Part shown: piece by piece, positions 63,001 through 63,974 of the stretch
Position numbering within the stretch: the first letter of the stretch is position 1
How the letters are laid out: every line of letters begins with the position of its first letter
From: Arbacia lixula
Lineage: Eukaryota; Echinodermata; Echinoidea; Arbacioida; Arbaciidae
Assembly (NCBI GenBank): GCA_963669155.1
Contig: OZ022593.1
Coordinates: 18,710,291-18,774,290 of the forward strand
Length of the DNA stretch: 64,000 nt
Reading direction: 5' to 3'
Position numbers and translations under genes: made by a program
Notes under the pieces: model-generated
Databases searched by the model: none
Told to the model about the DNA's origin: nothing
Seen by the model: the letters and a program-made list of their open reading frames with translations, nothing else

Positions 63001-63507
63001 GGGGGACACAATATCAAATGTCCCCCCCCACTATTTGTAAAATAGTGGGGGGGACATTCGATGTTGTTTCCCCCCCCCCTCGAAATGGTGAGGACACTAT
63101 GTCAAATGTCCCCCCCCCCCTGACTATTTGCGTTCGTGTACCCACACGAGACTGGGCGGATTAATTTTTTTTTTGAAAAACGTCGTAAGCCCCCCCCCCC
63201 CCCCCACTGAGAGCGATTTCCGCCCATGGTTACAATCAAGTATTAAAACACTTTCACTCATCTGAATTTTAAAGAGACAGAAATCGAGGAATACACACAA
63301 AACAATTTCTGTTTTCTAGTTTCTAGCTTTTTACCTATTTGACATATATGATTACTCTTGATATTACATTTGTATTCAATAGTATTTGGTGAGGACCGCA
63401 GAGCGCGACGTACTGGATTCCCTGCAGAAGTTTAGCTTCTCTCTTGCTGCTGTGATGCTGCTATTGCTTCTCCTCATCCTGCTTCTCTACTACTCAAGCG
63501 TGTCAAC
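22347..63507 (+). CDS. Cadherin-23-like protein: 14 cadherin repeats, membrane-adjacent domain, transmembrane helix (35 exons, 3' incomplete)
   Basis: I assembled 35 exons by GT-AG borders and phase; every junction agrees. The product is ~1,713 residues in the window. Order: signal peptide (1-~19), about 14 EC repeats (~20-1,560), a membrane-adjacent domain (~1,561-1,675), and a helix (~1,688-1,707). Repeat borders show linker motifs NENDNDP, DVDDNIP, NINDNTP, DVNDEEP, DVNDNKP, DVNDVPP, DMNDNPP, DVNDNTP, DVNDLPP, DYNDDAP, DKDDNEP and DENDSPP. LDRE-type and DxD motifs recur. The pre-membrane stretch ([14 protein letters not shown], then TEMLLHVVN) matches what I recall of cadherin-23's (VYLLRDDQRV, TELLIHVVN). 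Members of this family form calcium-stiffened extracellular links, e.g. the hair-cell tip link. This protein has 14 repeats, not 27 (CDH23), 11 (PCDH15) or 9 (CDHR2), so I give no symbol. The cytoplasmic tail lies downstream. Confidence 0.88.
22540..22650. repeat. (GT)n microsatellite in intron 1
   Basis: Long GTGTGT run with GGGT and TCTG interruptions. Cys/Val-only frames through it are artefacts. Confidence 0.9.
23076..23141 (+). CDS. Cadherin exon 2: signal peptide end and start of EC1
   Basis: Acceptor TGTCTCTACAG, donor TAG|GTGAGT. Reads (A)[20 protein letters not shown], entering and leaving in phase 1. Signal cleavage is plausible near the SRA/LTD junction. Confidence 0.82.
23190..23420. 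repeat. (CT)n / CTCTGT tract in intron 2
   Basis: Pyrimidine-only stretch of CTCTCT and CTGTCTCT units starting ~50 bp after exon 2. Confidence 0.9.
23421..24309. other. Intron 2 remainder; nothing recognised
   Basis: AT-rich unique sequence, no coding segment seen. Confidence 0.4.
24310..24479 (+). CDS. Cadherin exon 3: body of EC1
   Basis: Acceptor TATTGAGCAG, donor GAG|GTACGT. Reads [20 protein letters not shown], then a very acidic [13 protein letters not shown] loop, then [19 protein letters not shown], the usual second half of a cadherin fold. Phase 1 in, phase 0 out. The acidic loop replaces the usual short DxDxG segment. Confidence 0.88.
24480..26038. other. Intron 3; nothing recognised
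   Basis: AT-rich, with a G-run near 25570. Clear of identifiable repeats. Confidence 0.4.
26039..26083 (+). CDS. Cadherin exon 4: putative 45-nt exon completing EC1
   Basis: EC1 lacks its F strand if exon 3 joins exon 5 directly. This 15-codon segment lies between CTGTCATTATAG and AGG|GTAAGT and reads [15 protein letters not shown] in phase 0. It restores the usual spacing between DYE and the NENDN linker. Proposed from spacing and splice sites only. Confidence 0.55.
26236..26573. repeat. Hairpin repeat family B, copy in intron 4
   Basis: Left arm GGTGGGTGTCTCACCGAGCT, AGCTAAGAACGACTTTACG; right arm AAAGTCGTTCTTAGATTAGG, AACAGCTTGGTC, ending in a long C-run. ~335 bp full-length version. Confidence 0.8.
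26574..27614. other. Intron 4 remainder with a diverged foldback fragment
   Basis: 27240-27390 contains AATGAAACTGTGATGGCAGT and GTGTGATACACAATGGCCAT, shared with the centre of the 5537-6158 family and with 15200-15260. Otherwise nothing recognised. Confidence 0.45.
27615..27701 (+). CDS. Cadherin exon 5: EC1-EC2 linker
   Basis: Acceptor TGTTTTCTGCAG, donor GAG|GTAAGA. Reads [20 protein letters not shown]..., with the calcium-linker motif NENDNDP and the next repeat's VNE. Confidence 0.88.
27702..28505. other. Intron 5; nothing recognised
   Basis: Unique AT-rich sequence with no repeat structure noticed. Confidence 0.4.
28506..28592 (+). CDS. Cadherin exon 6: EC2, A-C strands
   Basis: Acceptor TATGTTTTCAG, donor ACG|GTAAGT. 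Reads [20 protein letters not shown]..., with the DxDGDS calcium motif. Phase 0 at both ends. Confidence 0.88.
28593..29265. other. Intron 6; short GT-rich tract only
   Basis: A TATGTGTGTGTGCGTGTATG tract lies near 28705-28750 and an ACGCACGCACACACACG tract near 29110. Nothing else seen. Confidence 0.4.
29266..29376 (+). CDS. Cadherin exon 7: EC2, middle
   Basis: Acceptor TGTTTATTACAG, donor AAG|GTACAG. Reads [20 protein letters not shown], then [17 protein letters not shown]. The F.VDP.SG.V and LDY motifs are typical. Phase 0 at both ends. Confidence 0.88.
29880..30300. repeat. Palindrome-rich repeat with ATCATGATTC motifs (intron 7)
   Basis: AATCATGATTC-type palindromes recur at 29920, 30095 and 30250, and GTTGCGTTCATATGCGACC at 30117 is mirrored by later ACGTAACC-type ends. 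It looks like a decayed foldback element; boundaries are uncertain. Confidence 0.5.
30437..30625. repeat. MITE family D (GTGTGAACGGCATTCAGG ends), copy 1
   Basis: ~190 bp with inverted arms around GAACGGCATTCAGGCTGACG and CACTGAACCTGAACGCCATC, and ATTGAAGCTGTGCGCATGCC against GCGTGCGCAAAGCTTCAATG. Shares this layout with 52945-53150. Confidence 0.65.
30721..30840 (+). CDS. Cadherin exon 8: EC2-EC3 linker (degenerate)
   Basis: Acceptor GATCATCGCAG, donor GTG|GTACGT. Reads [20 protein letters not shown], then [20 protein letters not shown]. The usual DxNDNxP linker is reduced to DVQNLPP, so calcium binding at this joint is probably weaker or absent. Confidence 0.87.
30841..31600. other. Intron 8, first part; nothing recognised
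   Basis: AT-rich unique sequence. A short local duplication of GAGTTGCGATAGATTTGAATCGATCG lies just after the exon 8 donor (about 30855-30930, second copy AAAGTTGCGATTCATATCGA), again near a splice donor but without copying it. Confidence 0.4.
31610..31845. repeat. (CA)n microsatellite in intron 8
   Basis: Long ACACAC runs with ACAT and ACGC interruptions. Frames through it are artefacts. Confidence 0.9.
32166..32253 (+). CDS. Cadherin exon 9: EC3, first half
   Basis: Acceptor TTTACTACCAG, donor AGTG|GTAAGA. Reads [20 protein letters not shown], then RITYSLPES. Phase 0 in, phase 1 out. Confidence 0.87.
32330..32490. repeat. (ATC)n microsatellite in intron 9, internally duplicated
   Basis: Two CATCATCAT blocks (about 32331-32360 and 32415-32450), each preceded by the same ~55 bp (AACATTTCAA.TGCATTTTAA, then GGCATTTGGT), show a recent local duplication ~80 bp after the exon 9 donor. 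Confidence 0.85.
32491..33174. other. Intron 9 remainder; purine-rich tract
   Basis: AGAGAGAAAGAGGAGG-like purine tract near 32918-33040. Nothing else recognised. Confidence 0.4.
33175..33281 (+). CDS. Cadherin exon 10: EC3, middle
   Basis: Acceptor CCTACCCCTGCAG, donor CAG|GTAGGG. Reads [20 protein letters not shown], then [16 protein letters not shown]. Classic F.ID..TGEI and LDRD motifs. Confidence 0.9.
33384..34450. repeat. CACTCT...AGAGTG element (~1.07 kb) in intron 10, containing an inner foldback
   Basis: Ends ACACTCTAAAAAAAAATTAC and CTTTCTAAGAGTGT. The body is full of TTTACxCAACA and TATTTGACACAATGGG segments in both orientations. A distinct 277 bp palindrome sits inside (33740-34016). 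Confidence 0.7.
33740..34016. repeat. Inner 277 bp foldback element
   Basis: Ends GTCATTGCTTCGAAGGTATG and CATACCTTCGAAGGCAGCAA, then TGAC. Arms TGTTTTTATTTGTAACTGTAG / CTACAAATAAAAACAAAAC, and a GC-rich centre (CGGTAGTGGAAATCCCACGG, CCCACTACCGGAG). The GC-rich core contrasts with its AT-rich surroundings. Confidence 0.8.
34974..35165 (+). CDS. Cadherin exon 11: EC3-EC4 linker, donor region duplicated
   Basis: Acceptor GTGTTCCCAAG, donor GCT|GTAGGT. Carries DVDDNIPQF and [20 protein letters not shown]. The last 75 nt plus the donor recur three times just downstream. Phase 0 at both ends. Confidence 0.87.
35166..35660. repeat. Tandem copies of the exon 11 3' end with its splice donor
   Basis: The motif TACCCGAGAACTC... 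through GATGCTGTAGGTTGCAAT, starting at 35101, recurs at about 35256, 35414 and 35572 (steps of 155, 158 and 158 bp). Each copy keeps a GCTGTAGGT donor and carries 3 extra bases (CCCAATTAAGGAAC for CCCAAAGGAAC). Reading on from exon 11 meets a TAG at 35289, so using a downstream donor would truncate the protein. Confidence 0.9.
35661..36725. other. Intron 11 remainder; nothing recognised
   Basis: AT-rich, with a GC-richer patch near 36000-36230 of no known identity to me. No exon needed here, because exons 11 and 12 join smoothly. Confidence 0.4.
36726..36878 (+). CDS. Cadherin exon 12: body of EC4
   Basis: Acceptor TCTTCTTTCAG, donor ACG|GTATTT. Reads [20 protein letters not shown], then [24 protein letters not shown] replaces the usual LDRE. 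Phase 0 at both ends. Confidence 0.87.
37305..37622. repeat. Hairpin repeat family B, copy in intron 12
   Basis: GGGGGTGTTTCACCAAGCTG, then AGCCAAGAACGACTTTAGGC, ... CGTAAAGTCGTTCTTAGCTT and a C-run. ~318 bp. Confidence 0.85.
37999..38160 (+). CDS. Cadherin exon 13: EC4-EC5 linker
   Basis: Acceptor GTCTTTGACAG, donor TTG|GTAACG. Carries NINDNTPVF and [16 protein letters not shown], the standard linker and next A/B strands. Confidence 0.9.
38311..39291. repeat. AACGTTTT-rich element with CCCAG...CTGGG ends (intron 13)
   Basis: Starts CCCAGCAAACACAAAAGG and ends GTTTTGTTGTTACCTGGG. Both flanks consist of short ACGTTTTxAAAACG palindromes. The centre holds a TA run at 38775-38800. ~980 bp, no ORF. 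Looks like a non-autonomous DNA element with degenerate subterminal repeats. Confidence 0.7.
39292..40085. other. Intron 13 remainder; nothing recognised
   Basis: AT-rich with TTGAATTAAATTGAATTG near 39520. No coding signal. Confidence 0.4.
40086..40144 (+). CDS. Cadherin exon 14: EC5 calcium loop (59 nt)
   Basis: Acceptor TGTTATCCAG, donor GATAA|GTAAGT. Reads [19 protein letters not shown] and leaves in phase 2. The genomic frame runs into TAA inside the donor, which splicing removes. Confidence 0.85.
40397..40925. mobile_element. TTAA-flanked piggyBac-like non-autonomous element, copy 2 (intron 14)
   Basis: Near-identical to 21268-21799, again bounded by TTAA (40397, 40922). Ends AGATTGTCCGTCCCTTTTGC and AAAAAGGGACGGGCTGTCTT are better matched to each other than in copy 1. 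Few differences from copy 1 by eye suggest recent activity of the family. Confidence 0.8.
40963..41392. repeat. Foldback with ~38 bp arms in intron 14
   Basis: GGGCAAAAATGTCACTTTTC pairs with GAAAAGTGACATTTTTGCC, and AAAAGTCACAAGGGTAAT with ATTACCCTTGTGACTTTT. The middle is non-palindromic. Confidence 0.8.
41684..41951 (+). CDS. Cadherin exon 15: EC5 body, linker, start of EC6
   Basis: Acceptor ACTCCCTCTCAG, donor ACG|GTAATG. Reads (N)[20 protein letters not shown], then [14 protein letters not shown]. The linker has DVNDEEP in place of DVNDNxP. Phase 2 in, phase 0 out. Confidence 0.9.
42337..42719. repeat. Foldback element (383 bp) in intron 15
   Basis: ACAAAATTAAACTTTTGATC pairs with GATCAAAAGTTTAATTTTGT. 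TTTTCGACTGGCCACTTCAG and TGATCACCGCC-type segments (CGATCACCGCCACCGGAAGT) pair with ACTTCCGGTGGCGGTGATCG. It ends about 100 bp before exon 16. Confidence 0.85.
42822..43046 (+). CDS. Cadherin exon 16: EC6 body
   Basis: Acceptor CATTCCCCAG, donor GAG|GTACGA. Reads [20 protein letters not shown], then [12 protein letters not shown] and [10 protein letters not shown]. Phase 0 at both ends. Confidence 0.9.
43125..43575 (+). mobile_element. 3' end of a LINE (L2/CR1-like) in intron 16
   Basis: Frames give [20 protein letters not shown] and nearby TGERSFS, like the end of L2/CR1 reverse-transcriptase ORFs (GxRSFSxxxPxxWNxLP). The 3' tail AAATGCGCTATGTAAGAAAC, then TTATTATTATTTT, is the classic tail of such elements. 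Frameshifts and stops show it is an old 5'-truncated fragment. Confidence 0.65.
43971..44046 (+). CDS. Cadherin exon 17: EC6-EC7 linker
   Basis: Acceptor CGTTTCCATAG, donor GGAG|GTATGT. Reads [20 protein letters not shown] and NATSG; a textbook DVNDNxPVF linker. Phase 1 out. Confidence 0.9.
44498..44785 (+). CDS. Cadherin exon 18: EC7 and EC7-EC8 linker
   Basis: Acceptor AACACGCAG, donor GAAG|GTAAGA. Reads (E)[20 protein letters not shown], then [20 protein letters not shown] and [12 protein letters not shown]. Almost a whole repeat in one exon, phase 1 at both ends. Confidence 0.92.
45050..45260. repeat. Inverted repeat (CCTTGTTACTAGGCTGA) in intron 18
   Basis: GGTTACAACCGAGTCTGTTA / TAACAGACTCAGTTGTGATC arms inside CTAGGCTGA / TCAGCCTAG ends. 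The right end carries two successive TCAGCCTAGTA copies, a small tandem duplication. Confidence 0.75.
45261..46245. other. Intron 18 remainder; nothing recognised
   Basis: AT-rich; no exon is required between exons 18 and 19. Confidence 0.4.
46246..46545 (+). CDS. Cadherin exon 19: EC8 (long, Cys-bearing insert)
   Basis: Acceptor TGATATTTAG, donor CGG|GTATGT. Reads (D)[20 protein letters not shown], then [20 protein letters not shown], then [17 protein letters not shown]. Two cysteines about nine residues apart in the A-B region could form a local disulfide (inference). Phase 1 at both ends. Confidence 0.9.
46596..46780. repeat. MITE family E (GGCCA ... GTCATCTGC), copy 1
   Basis: Contains GGCCATCACAGACGAAATGA, CCCGATCAATCGTACAACG, CACAGGACCCGGCCATGGGA and AGAATCGTGTCATCTGCGGT. 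Other copies lie at 49681, 52779 and 61608. Confidence 0.65.
46998..47653. repeat. 656 bp element with GCCCGGTCCCACTG ends (intron 19)
   Basis: Ends GCCCGGTCCCACTGCAGT and GGCCAGTGGGACCGGGTC are inverted copies (about 15 of 18). The interior repeats CATCCG / CGGATG words many times (CATCCGTCCACTG, AACGGATAGAACC, CATCCGCTTTCATCCGC), the subterminal-repeat style of some DNA transposons. Confidence 0.75.
47828..48043 (+). CDS. Cadherin exon 20: EC8-EC9 linker and first half of EC9
   Basis: Acceptor TTTTGTCGGCAG. Carries DMNDNPPEF and [17 protein letters not shown], ending IDPDT. The donor ACTG|GTTGGT is weak but gives phase 1 and joins into TGILSV as expected. Confidence 0.82.
48044..48627. other. 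Intron 20; nothing recognised
   Basis: AT-rich; no repeat family noticed. Confidence 0.4.
48628..48929 (+). CDS. Cadherin exon 21: EC9 end, EC10 start
   Basis: Acceptor CTATGCACCAG, donor AGT|GTGAGC. Reads (G)[20 protein letters not shown], then [10 protein letters not shown] and [20 protein letters not shown]. Cys pair in [10 protein letters not shown]. Phase 1 in, phase 0 out. Confidence 0.88.
48930..49559. other. Intron 21; nothing recognised
   Basis: AT-rich; no repeat family noticed. Confidence 0.4.
49560..49658 (+). CDS. Cadherin exon 22: EC10, middle
   Basis: Acceptor TTCTTTCAG, donor GAG|GTGAGA. Reads [20 protein letters not shown], then [13 protein letters not shown]. Phase 0 at both ends. 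Confidence 0.9.
49681..49849. repeat. MITE family E, copy 2 (intron 22)
   Basis: AGGCCACATCAGACGGGACG, then ATCGCAGGACCCGGCCATTG, ending AAAATCGTGTCCTCTGC. Starts about 20 bp after the exon 22 donor. Confidence 0.7.
50274..50602. repeat. Hairpin repeat family B, copy in intron 22
   Basis: GAGGGATGTTTCACCAAGCT, then AAGCTAAGAATGACTTAAAG, ... AAGTCGTTCTTAGCTTAAGA and AACAGCTTGGTGAAACATCC. ~329 bp. Confidence 0.85.
50935..51127 (+). CDS. Cadherin exon 23: EC10-EC11 linker, donor region duplicated
   Basis: Acceptor CTCGTATTGCAG, donor ACAG|GTTTGT. Reads [20 protein letters not shown], then [20 protein letters not shown]. Phase 0 in, phase 1 out. The sequence around the donor recurs four times downstream. 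Confidence 0.87.
51128..51600. repeat. Degenerate tandem copies of the exon 23 donor region (~75 bp unit), interrupted by a MITE
   Basis: The block CAATGGCACAGGTTTGTCAT ... CTCAGCAGTTAGCTATA at the exon end is followed by copies near 51366, 51441, 51515 and 51589, e.g. CAATGGTACAGATTTGTCAT and CAATGGGACAGGTTTGTG. The last keeps an intact CAG|GTTTGT donor; others have decayed. A separate MITE (51170-51340) sits in the first unit. Confidence 0.8.
51170..51340. repeat. TA-flanked MITE (CAGTCAAACCTGTC ends)
   Basis: Ends CAGTCAAACCTGTCTTAGTG and ATAGACAGGTTTCACCG, with TA at 51168 and 51341. Ends of this type are, as I recall, seen in many animal genomes. It interrupts the exon 23 donor-repeat array and is therefore younger than that array. 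Confidence 0.75.
51601..52146. other. Intron 23 remainder; nothing recognised
   Basis: AT-rich unique sequence ending in a long T-rich tract before exon 24. Confidence 0.4.
52147..52370 (+). CDS. Cadherin exon 24: EC11 body and EC11-EC12 linker
   Basis: Acceptor TTCCTGAGATCAG, donor GAG|GTAGCG. Reads (D)[20 protein letters not shown], then [20 protein letters not shown]. Phase 1 in, phase 0 out. Confidence 0.9.
52371..52778. other. Intron 24, first part; nothing recognised
   Basis: AT-rich with no repeat or coding signal. Confidence 0.4.
52779..52931. repeat. MITE family E, copy 3 (intron 24)
   Basis: Inverted arms: CCTTGCCACGATTCTGCAGT / GATCGTGTCATCTGCCGTGG. Ends GTGGCCTTA. Confidence 0.7.
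52945..53150. repeat. MITE family D, copy 2 (intron 24)
   Basis: GGACGTGGACGGCATTAAGT ... GACCTGAAGCTGTTCACGTC arms, and ATGATGTCATATTAAAGCTT / GTTCCAATATGATGTCATTG. Ends ~60 bp before exon 25. Confidence 0.65.
53213..53401 (+). CDS. Cadherin exon 25: EC12 body
   Basis: Acceptor CTGGAATGCAG, donor ATT|GTGAGT. Reads [20 protein letters not shown], then [20 protein letters not shown]. Phase 0 at both ends. Confidence 0.9.
53402..54246. other. Intron 25, first part; nothing recognised
   Basis: AT-rich, no repeat noticed before the hairpin at 54247. Confidence 0.4.
54247..54458. repeat. Strong inverted repeat just upstream of exon 26
   Basis: Arms of ~95 bp. AGGAATTGGCAGAGGGAAAG pairs with CTTTCCCTTGCCCTATGCCA, and TTGTCCAGTTCAGCATGAAA with TTTCATGCTGAACTGGACAA. 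The loop is short (TGCCTTTTAGGCTAAAGCAT region). In pre-mRNA it could fold into a long stem next to the acceptor. Confidence 0.85.
54491..54601 (+). CDS. Cadherin exon 26: EC12-EC13 linker
   Basis: Acceptor GTGTCTTTCACAG, donor CCA|GTAAGA. Reads [20 protein letters not shown], then [15 protein letters not shown]. The aromatic Trp after the linker is unusual. A strong hairpin ends about 32 bp before the exon. Confidence 0.88.
54634..55355. repeat. MITE family C, copy interrupted by another element (intron 26)
   Basis: Outer ends ACAGTGGAGCTCAAATAAAA and TTTATTTGAGCTCCATTGT. Tandem ~65 bp cores (TCTGATCTAGATCAAAGCA) match 6215-6438. A 504 bp element sits near its right end. Confidence 0.8.
54830..55333. 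mobile_element. 504 bp TTAA-bounded foldback element inserted in MITE family C
   Basis: Ends TTAAAGGGGAAGTTCACCCT and AGGGTGAACTTCCCCTTTAA are near-perfect inverted copies. Inner arms GGTTTGACGAAGATCGGTCA / TGACCGATTTTCGTCAAACC extend the palindrome. TTAA at each end suggests a piggyBac-type target. It has no ORF of note. Confidence 0.8.
55356..55740. other. Intron 26, later part; nothing recognised
   Basis: AT-rich, followed by a CA microsatellite. Confidence 0.4.
55741..55816. repeat. (CA)n microsatellite before the duplicated exon 27 acceptor
   Basis: ACACACAC run with ACTC and ACGC interruptions, directly abutting the decoy acceptor segment. Confidence 0.9.
55835..55858. repeat. Upstream duplicate of the exon 27 acceptor and first bases
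   Basis: The true acceptor context TTTTCTGCTGTACAG|GACACAGGG at 55961 is preceded 126 bp upstream by TTTTCTGCTGTACAG|GGCACAGGG. The copy continues GTCCGATGACAGACACCC, then runs into poly-C. The upstream site read in phase 0 meets TGA at 55928. Confidence 0.8.
55961..56111 (+). CDS. Cadherin exon 27: EC13 start
   Basis: Acceptor CTGCTGTACAG, donor GTGG|GTAAGT. Reads [20 protein letters not shown], then [20 protein letters not shown]. Phase 0 in, phase 1 out. Confidence 0.88.
56524..56650. repeat. Hairpin repeat family B, left half (intron 27)
   Basis: GGCGTACTTCACCAAGATGT, then TTAAGCTAAGAACGACTTTA and GACTGGTGACCCTTTCTT. The right arm is missing. Confidence 0.7.
56651..57075. mobile_element. 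Retroelement-like tail (GCGCTATACAAG + (TTA)n) in intron 27
   Basis: At 57014 TGCGCTATACAAGAATTGAA runs into (TTA)n, the tail type shared with the LINE end at 43125. The preceding ~370 bp is not recognisable, so this could be a SINE or a short LINE fragment; the left boundary is unknown. Confidence 0.4.
57146..57403 (+). CDS. Cadherin exon 28: EC13 body and EC13-EC14 linker
   Basis: Acceptor TATATACCCAG, donor ACAG|GTATAA. Reads (D)[20 protein letters not shown], then [20 protein letters not shown] and [11 protein letters not shown]. Carries an insert [20 protein letters not shown] between the F and G strands. Phase 1 at both ends. Confidence 0.9.
57404..57998. other. Intron 28; nothing recognised
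   Basis: AT-rich with no repeat or coding signal noticed. Confidence 0.4.
57999..58118 (+). CDS. Cadherin exon 29: EC14 first half, donor region duplicated
   Basis: Acceptor CTGTGCATTTAG, donor CAGG|GTAAGT. Reads (G)[20 protein letters not shown], then [14 protein letters not shown]. Phase 1 at both ends. The last ~25 nt plus donor recur in tandem just downstream. Confidence 0.87.
58119..58280. repeat. Tandem copies of the exon 29 3' end with its splice donor
   Basis: CATATGGCCAGGGTAAGTAG at the exon end recurs as CATATGACCAGGGTAAGTAG with donors at 58173 and 58224 (steps of 54 and 51 bp). A final copy near 58266 ends CATATGACCAGGCC, without a donor. Reading past the true donor meets TAG immediately (GGT AAG TAG). 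Confidence 0.9.
58281..58630. other. Intron 29 part; nothing recognised
   Basis: AT-rich with a short AATAATAATAATTATAAGG tract. No coding signal. Confidence 0.4.
58640..58970. repeat. Direct duplication (~168 bp) including the exon 30 acceptor
   Basis: The stretch ending CTCCGCAAG|ATGGCATTC (boundary 58779) parallels the real one ending CTCCACAAG|ATGCCGTTC (boundary 58947). Shared upstream blocks include ATATAGATCAACGTGCCATT / ATATAGATCAATCTGCCATA and TAGTCTCAGCATTCTTAATG / TAGTCTCAGCATTATTAATG. In the copy, the reading frame meets TAA about 18 codons in. Confidence 0.85.
58948..59114 (+). CDS. Cadherin exon 30: EC14 second half
   Basis: Acceptor CCCTCCACAAG, donor ACC|GTGAGT. Reads (D)[20 protein letters not shown], then [20 protein letters not shown]. 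This last repeat has no DxNDN linker after it, as expected before a membrane-adjacent domain. Phase 1 in, phase 0 out. Confidence 0.88.
59115..61017. other. Intron 30; contains a repeat-like patch
   Basis: Position ~59670-59770 reads CCACGAAGTGGCCGGAGGCA ... GGGTTGCCGTCCGTCC, which resembles a repeat I recall as common in marine invertebrates. It continues with GGTCAAAGGTCAATGAACTT-type segments, partly duplicated at about 59815-60065. No missing exon is needed for the protein. Confidence 0.45.
61018..61106 (+). CDS. Cadherin exon 31: membrane-adjacent domain, start
   Basis: Acceptor ATCATGCTAG, donor GAG|GTAAAC. Reads [20 protein letters not shown], then [10 protein letters not shown], matching the family stretch that follows the last EC repeat in cadherin-23. 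Phase 0 in, phase 2 out. Confidence 0.87.
61233..61340 (+). CDS. Cadherin exon 32: membrane-adjacent domain, middle
   Basis: Acceptor CTGTAATACAG, donor ACAA|GTAAGT. Reads (S)[20 protein letters not shown], then [15 protein letters not shown]. Phase 2 at both ends. Confidence 0.87.
61608..61766. repeat. MITE family E, copy 4 (intron 32)
   Basis: AAGGCCACCCCAGACGACAC, GTCCACGATCCTGCAGTCG, then CGCAGAGACGTACGACTGGT and ATCGTATCATATGGGTTGGC. Ends ~70 bp before exon 33. Confidence 0.65.
61840..61908 (+). CDS. Cadherin exon 33: membrane-adjacent domain, TEMLLHVVN core
   Basis: Acceptor TTCCTTGAGCAG, donor AAAG|GTTTGT. Reads (K)[20 protein letters not shown] and IQ(R). The donor at 61909 is weak, but only it gives phase 2 to match exon 34. 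A stronger-looking donor at 61958 would lead to a stop. Confidence 0.75.
61938..62011. repeat. Short inverted repeat in intron 33
   Basis: TACCCCATTTCAATCAGGTA pairs with TACTTGATTGAAATGGGTAA across an ~18 bp loop. It begins about 30 bp downstream of the weak exon 33 donor and contains the alternative donor CAG|GTAGCA. Confidence 0.75.
62012..62614. other. Intron 33 remainder; nothing recognised
   Basis: AT-rich with no repeat noticed. Confidence 0.4.
62615..62678 (+). CDS. Cadherin exon 34: end of membrane-adjacent domain
   Basis: Acceptor TGTCTGTTCTAG, donor GAT|GTAAGT. Reads (R)[20 protein letters not shown], then D. Phase 2 in, phase 0 out. Confidence 0.85.
62689..62846. repeat. MITE family A, copy 5 (intron 34)
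   Basis: GGCCCTGTTTCATGAAACTT to AGTTTTATGAAACGGAGCC; begins 10 bp after the exon 34 donor. The ends have diverged most among the five copies (TTTCATGAAAC for TTGCATAAAAC). Confidence 0.75.
62937..63228. mobile_element. 292 bp element with 8-bp target duplication GTTACAAT (hAT-like MITE)
   Basis: Terminal inverted repeats CATGGGCGGAAATC and GATTTCCGCCCATG, directly flanked by GTTACAAT at 62929 and 63229. The inside is G-runs and C-runs around an inverted pair (CCCCCCACTATTTG / AAATAGTGGGGGG). An 8-bp duplication is typical of hAT-type elements. Confidence 0.85.
63383..63507 (+). CDS. Cadherin exon 35: transmembrane helix
   Basis: Acceptor GTATTCAATAG, donor CAAC|GTGAGT. Reads [20 protein letters not shown], then a hydrophobic stretch [17 protein letters not shown], then SSVST. 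A single-pass type I helix. Leaves in phase 2, so at least one cytoplasmic exon follows beyond the window. Confidence 0.9.
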
Positions 63508-63551
63508 GTGAGTCACTAGCCCATGCACCCCGACCAGCTCCAAATCATATC

Positions 63552-63974
63552 ATATCCCTCATTGATATATTCCAGTTTGTTGATTGGTTAAAAGTGCGTT
63601 ACATGACCACAAATAGTTCAACTATTTGCAAGAGAGACGTGATTACAAAAATAGTCGCCGTTTTCCCTCTGTCTCAATATCCGTTGATCACACATAAATG
63701 CGCGACACGCAAAATCGTCGCGATACATTTCTTGCCAGCTGCTCTTTTGCGTTTAAGCGGAAAATCTTTGGGCGTACTCAAGAACTCCTGCGGTGTTGCG
63801 GCTGAGGCGCAACTTGAATGTCCGTTGGTTTGCTTAAGCCGCTGGAAATAAAAAAAAAAACACAAATGAATCGGGCTCCTCCGTATCTTTATCTAACGTT
63901 TAGAGCATGTACTACCACAATGTCCTTGGTAAGGATCCAAATAATGAACAAAAAAATATATCAATGAGGGATAT
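63552..63974. repeat. Foldback-ended element after exon 35
   Basis: ATATCCCTCATTGATATAT at 63552 and ATATATCAATGAGGGATAT at 63955 are perfect inverted copies, spanning ~420 bp. The inside (GTTTAAGCGGAAAATCTTTG and surroundings) is GC-richer and unrecognised. Confidence 0.75.

Noticed and set aside
22347-63507. Calling this gene cadherin-23 (CDH23) outright
   Set aside because: The membrane-adjacent domain fits, but the repeat count is 14 against 27, and the cytoplasmic tail is not in the window.
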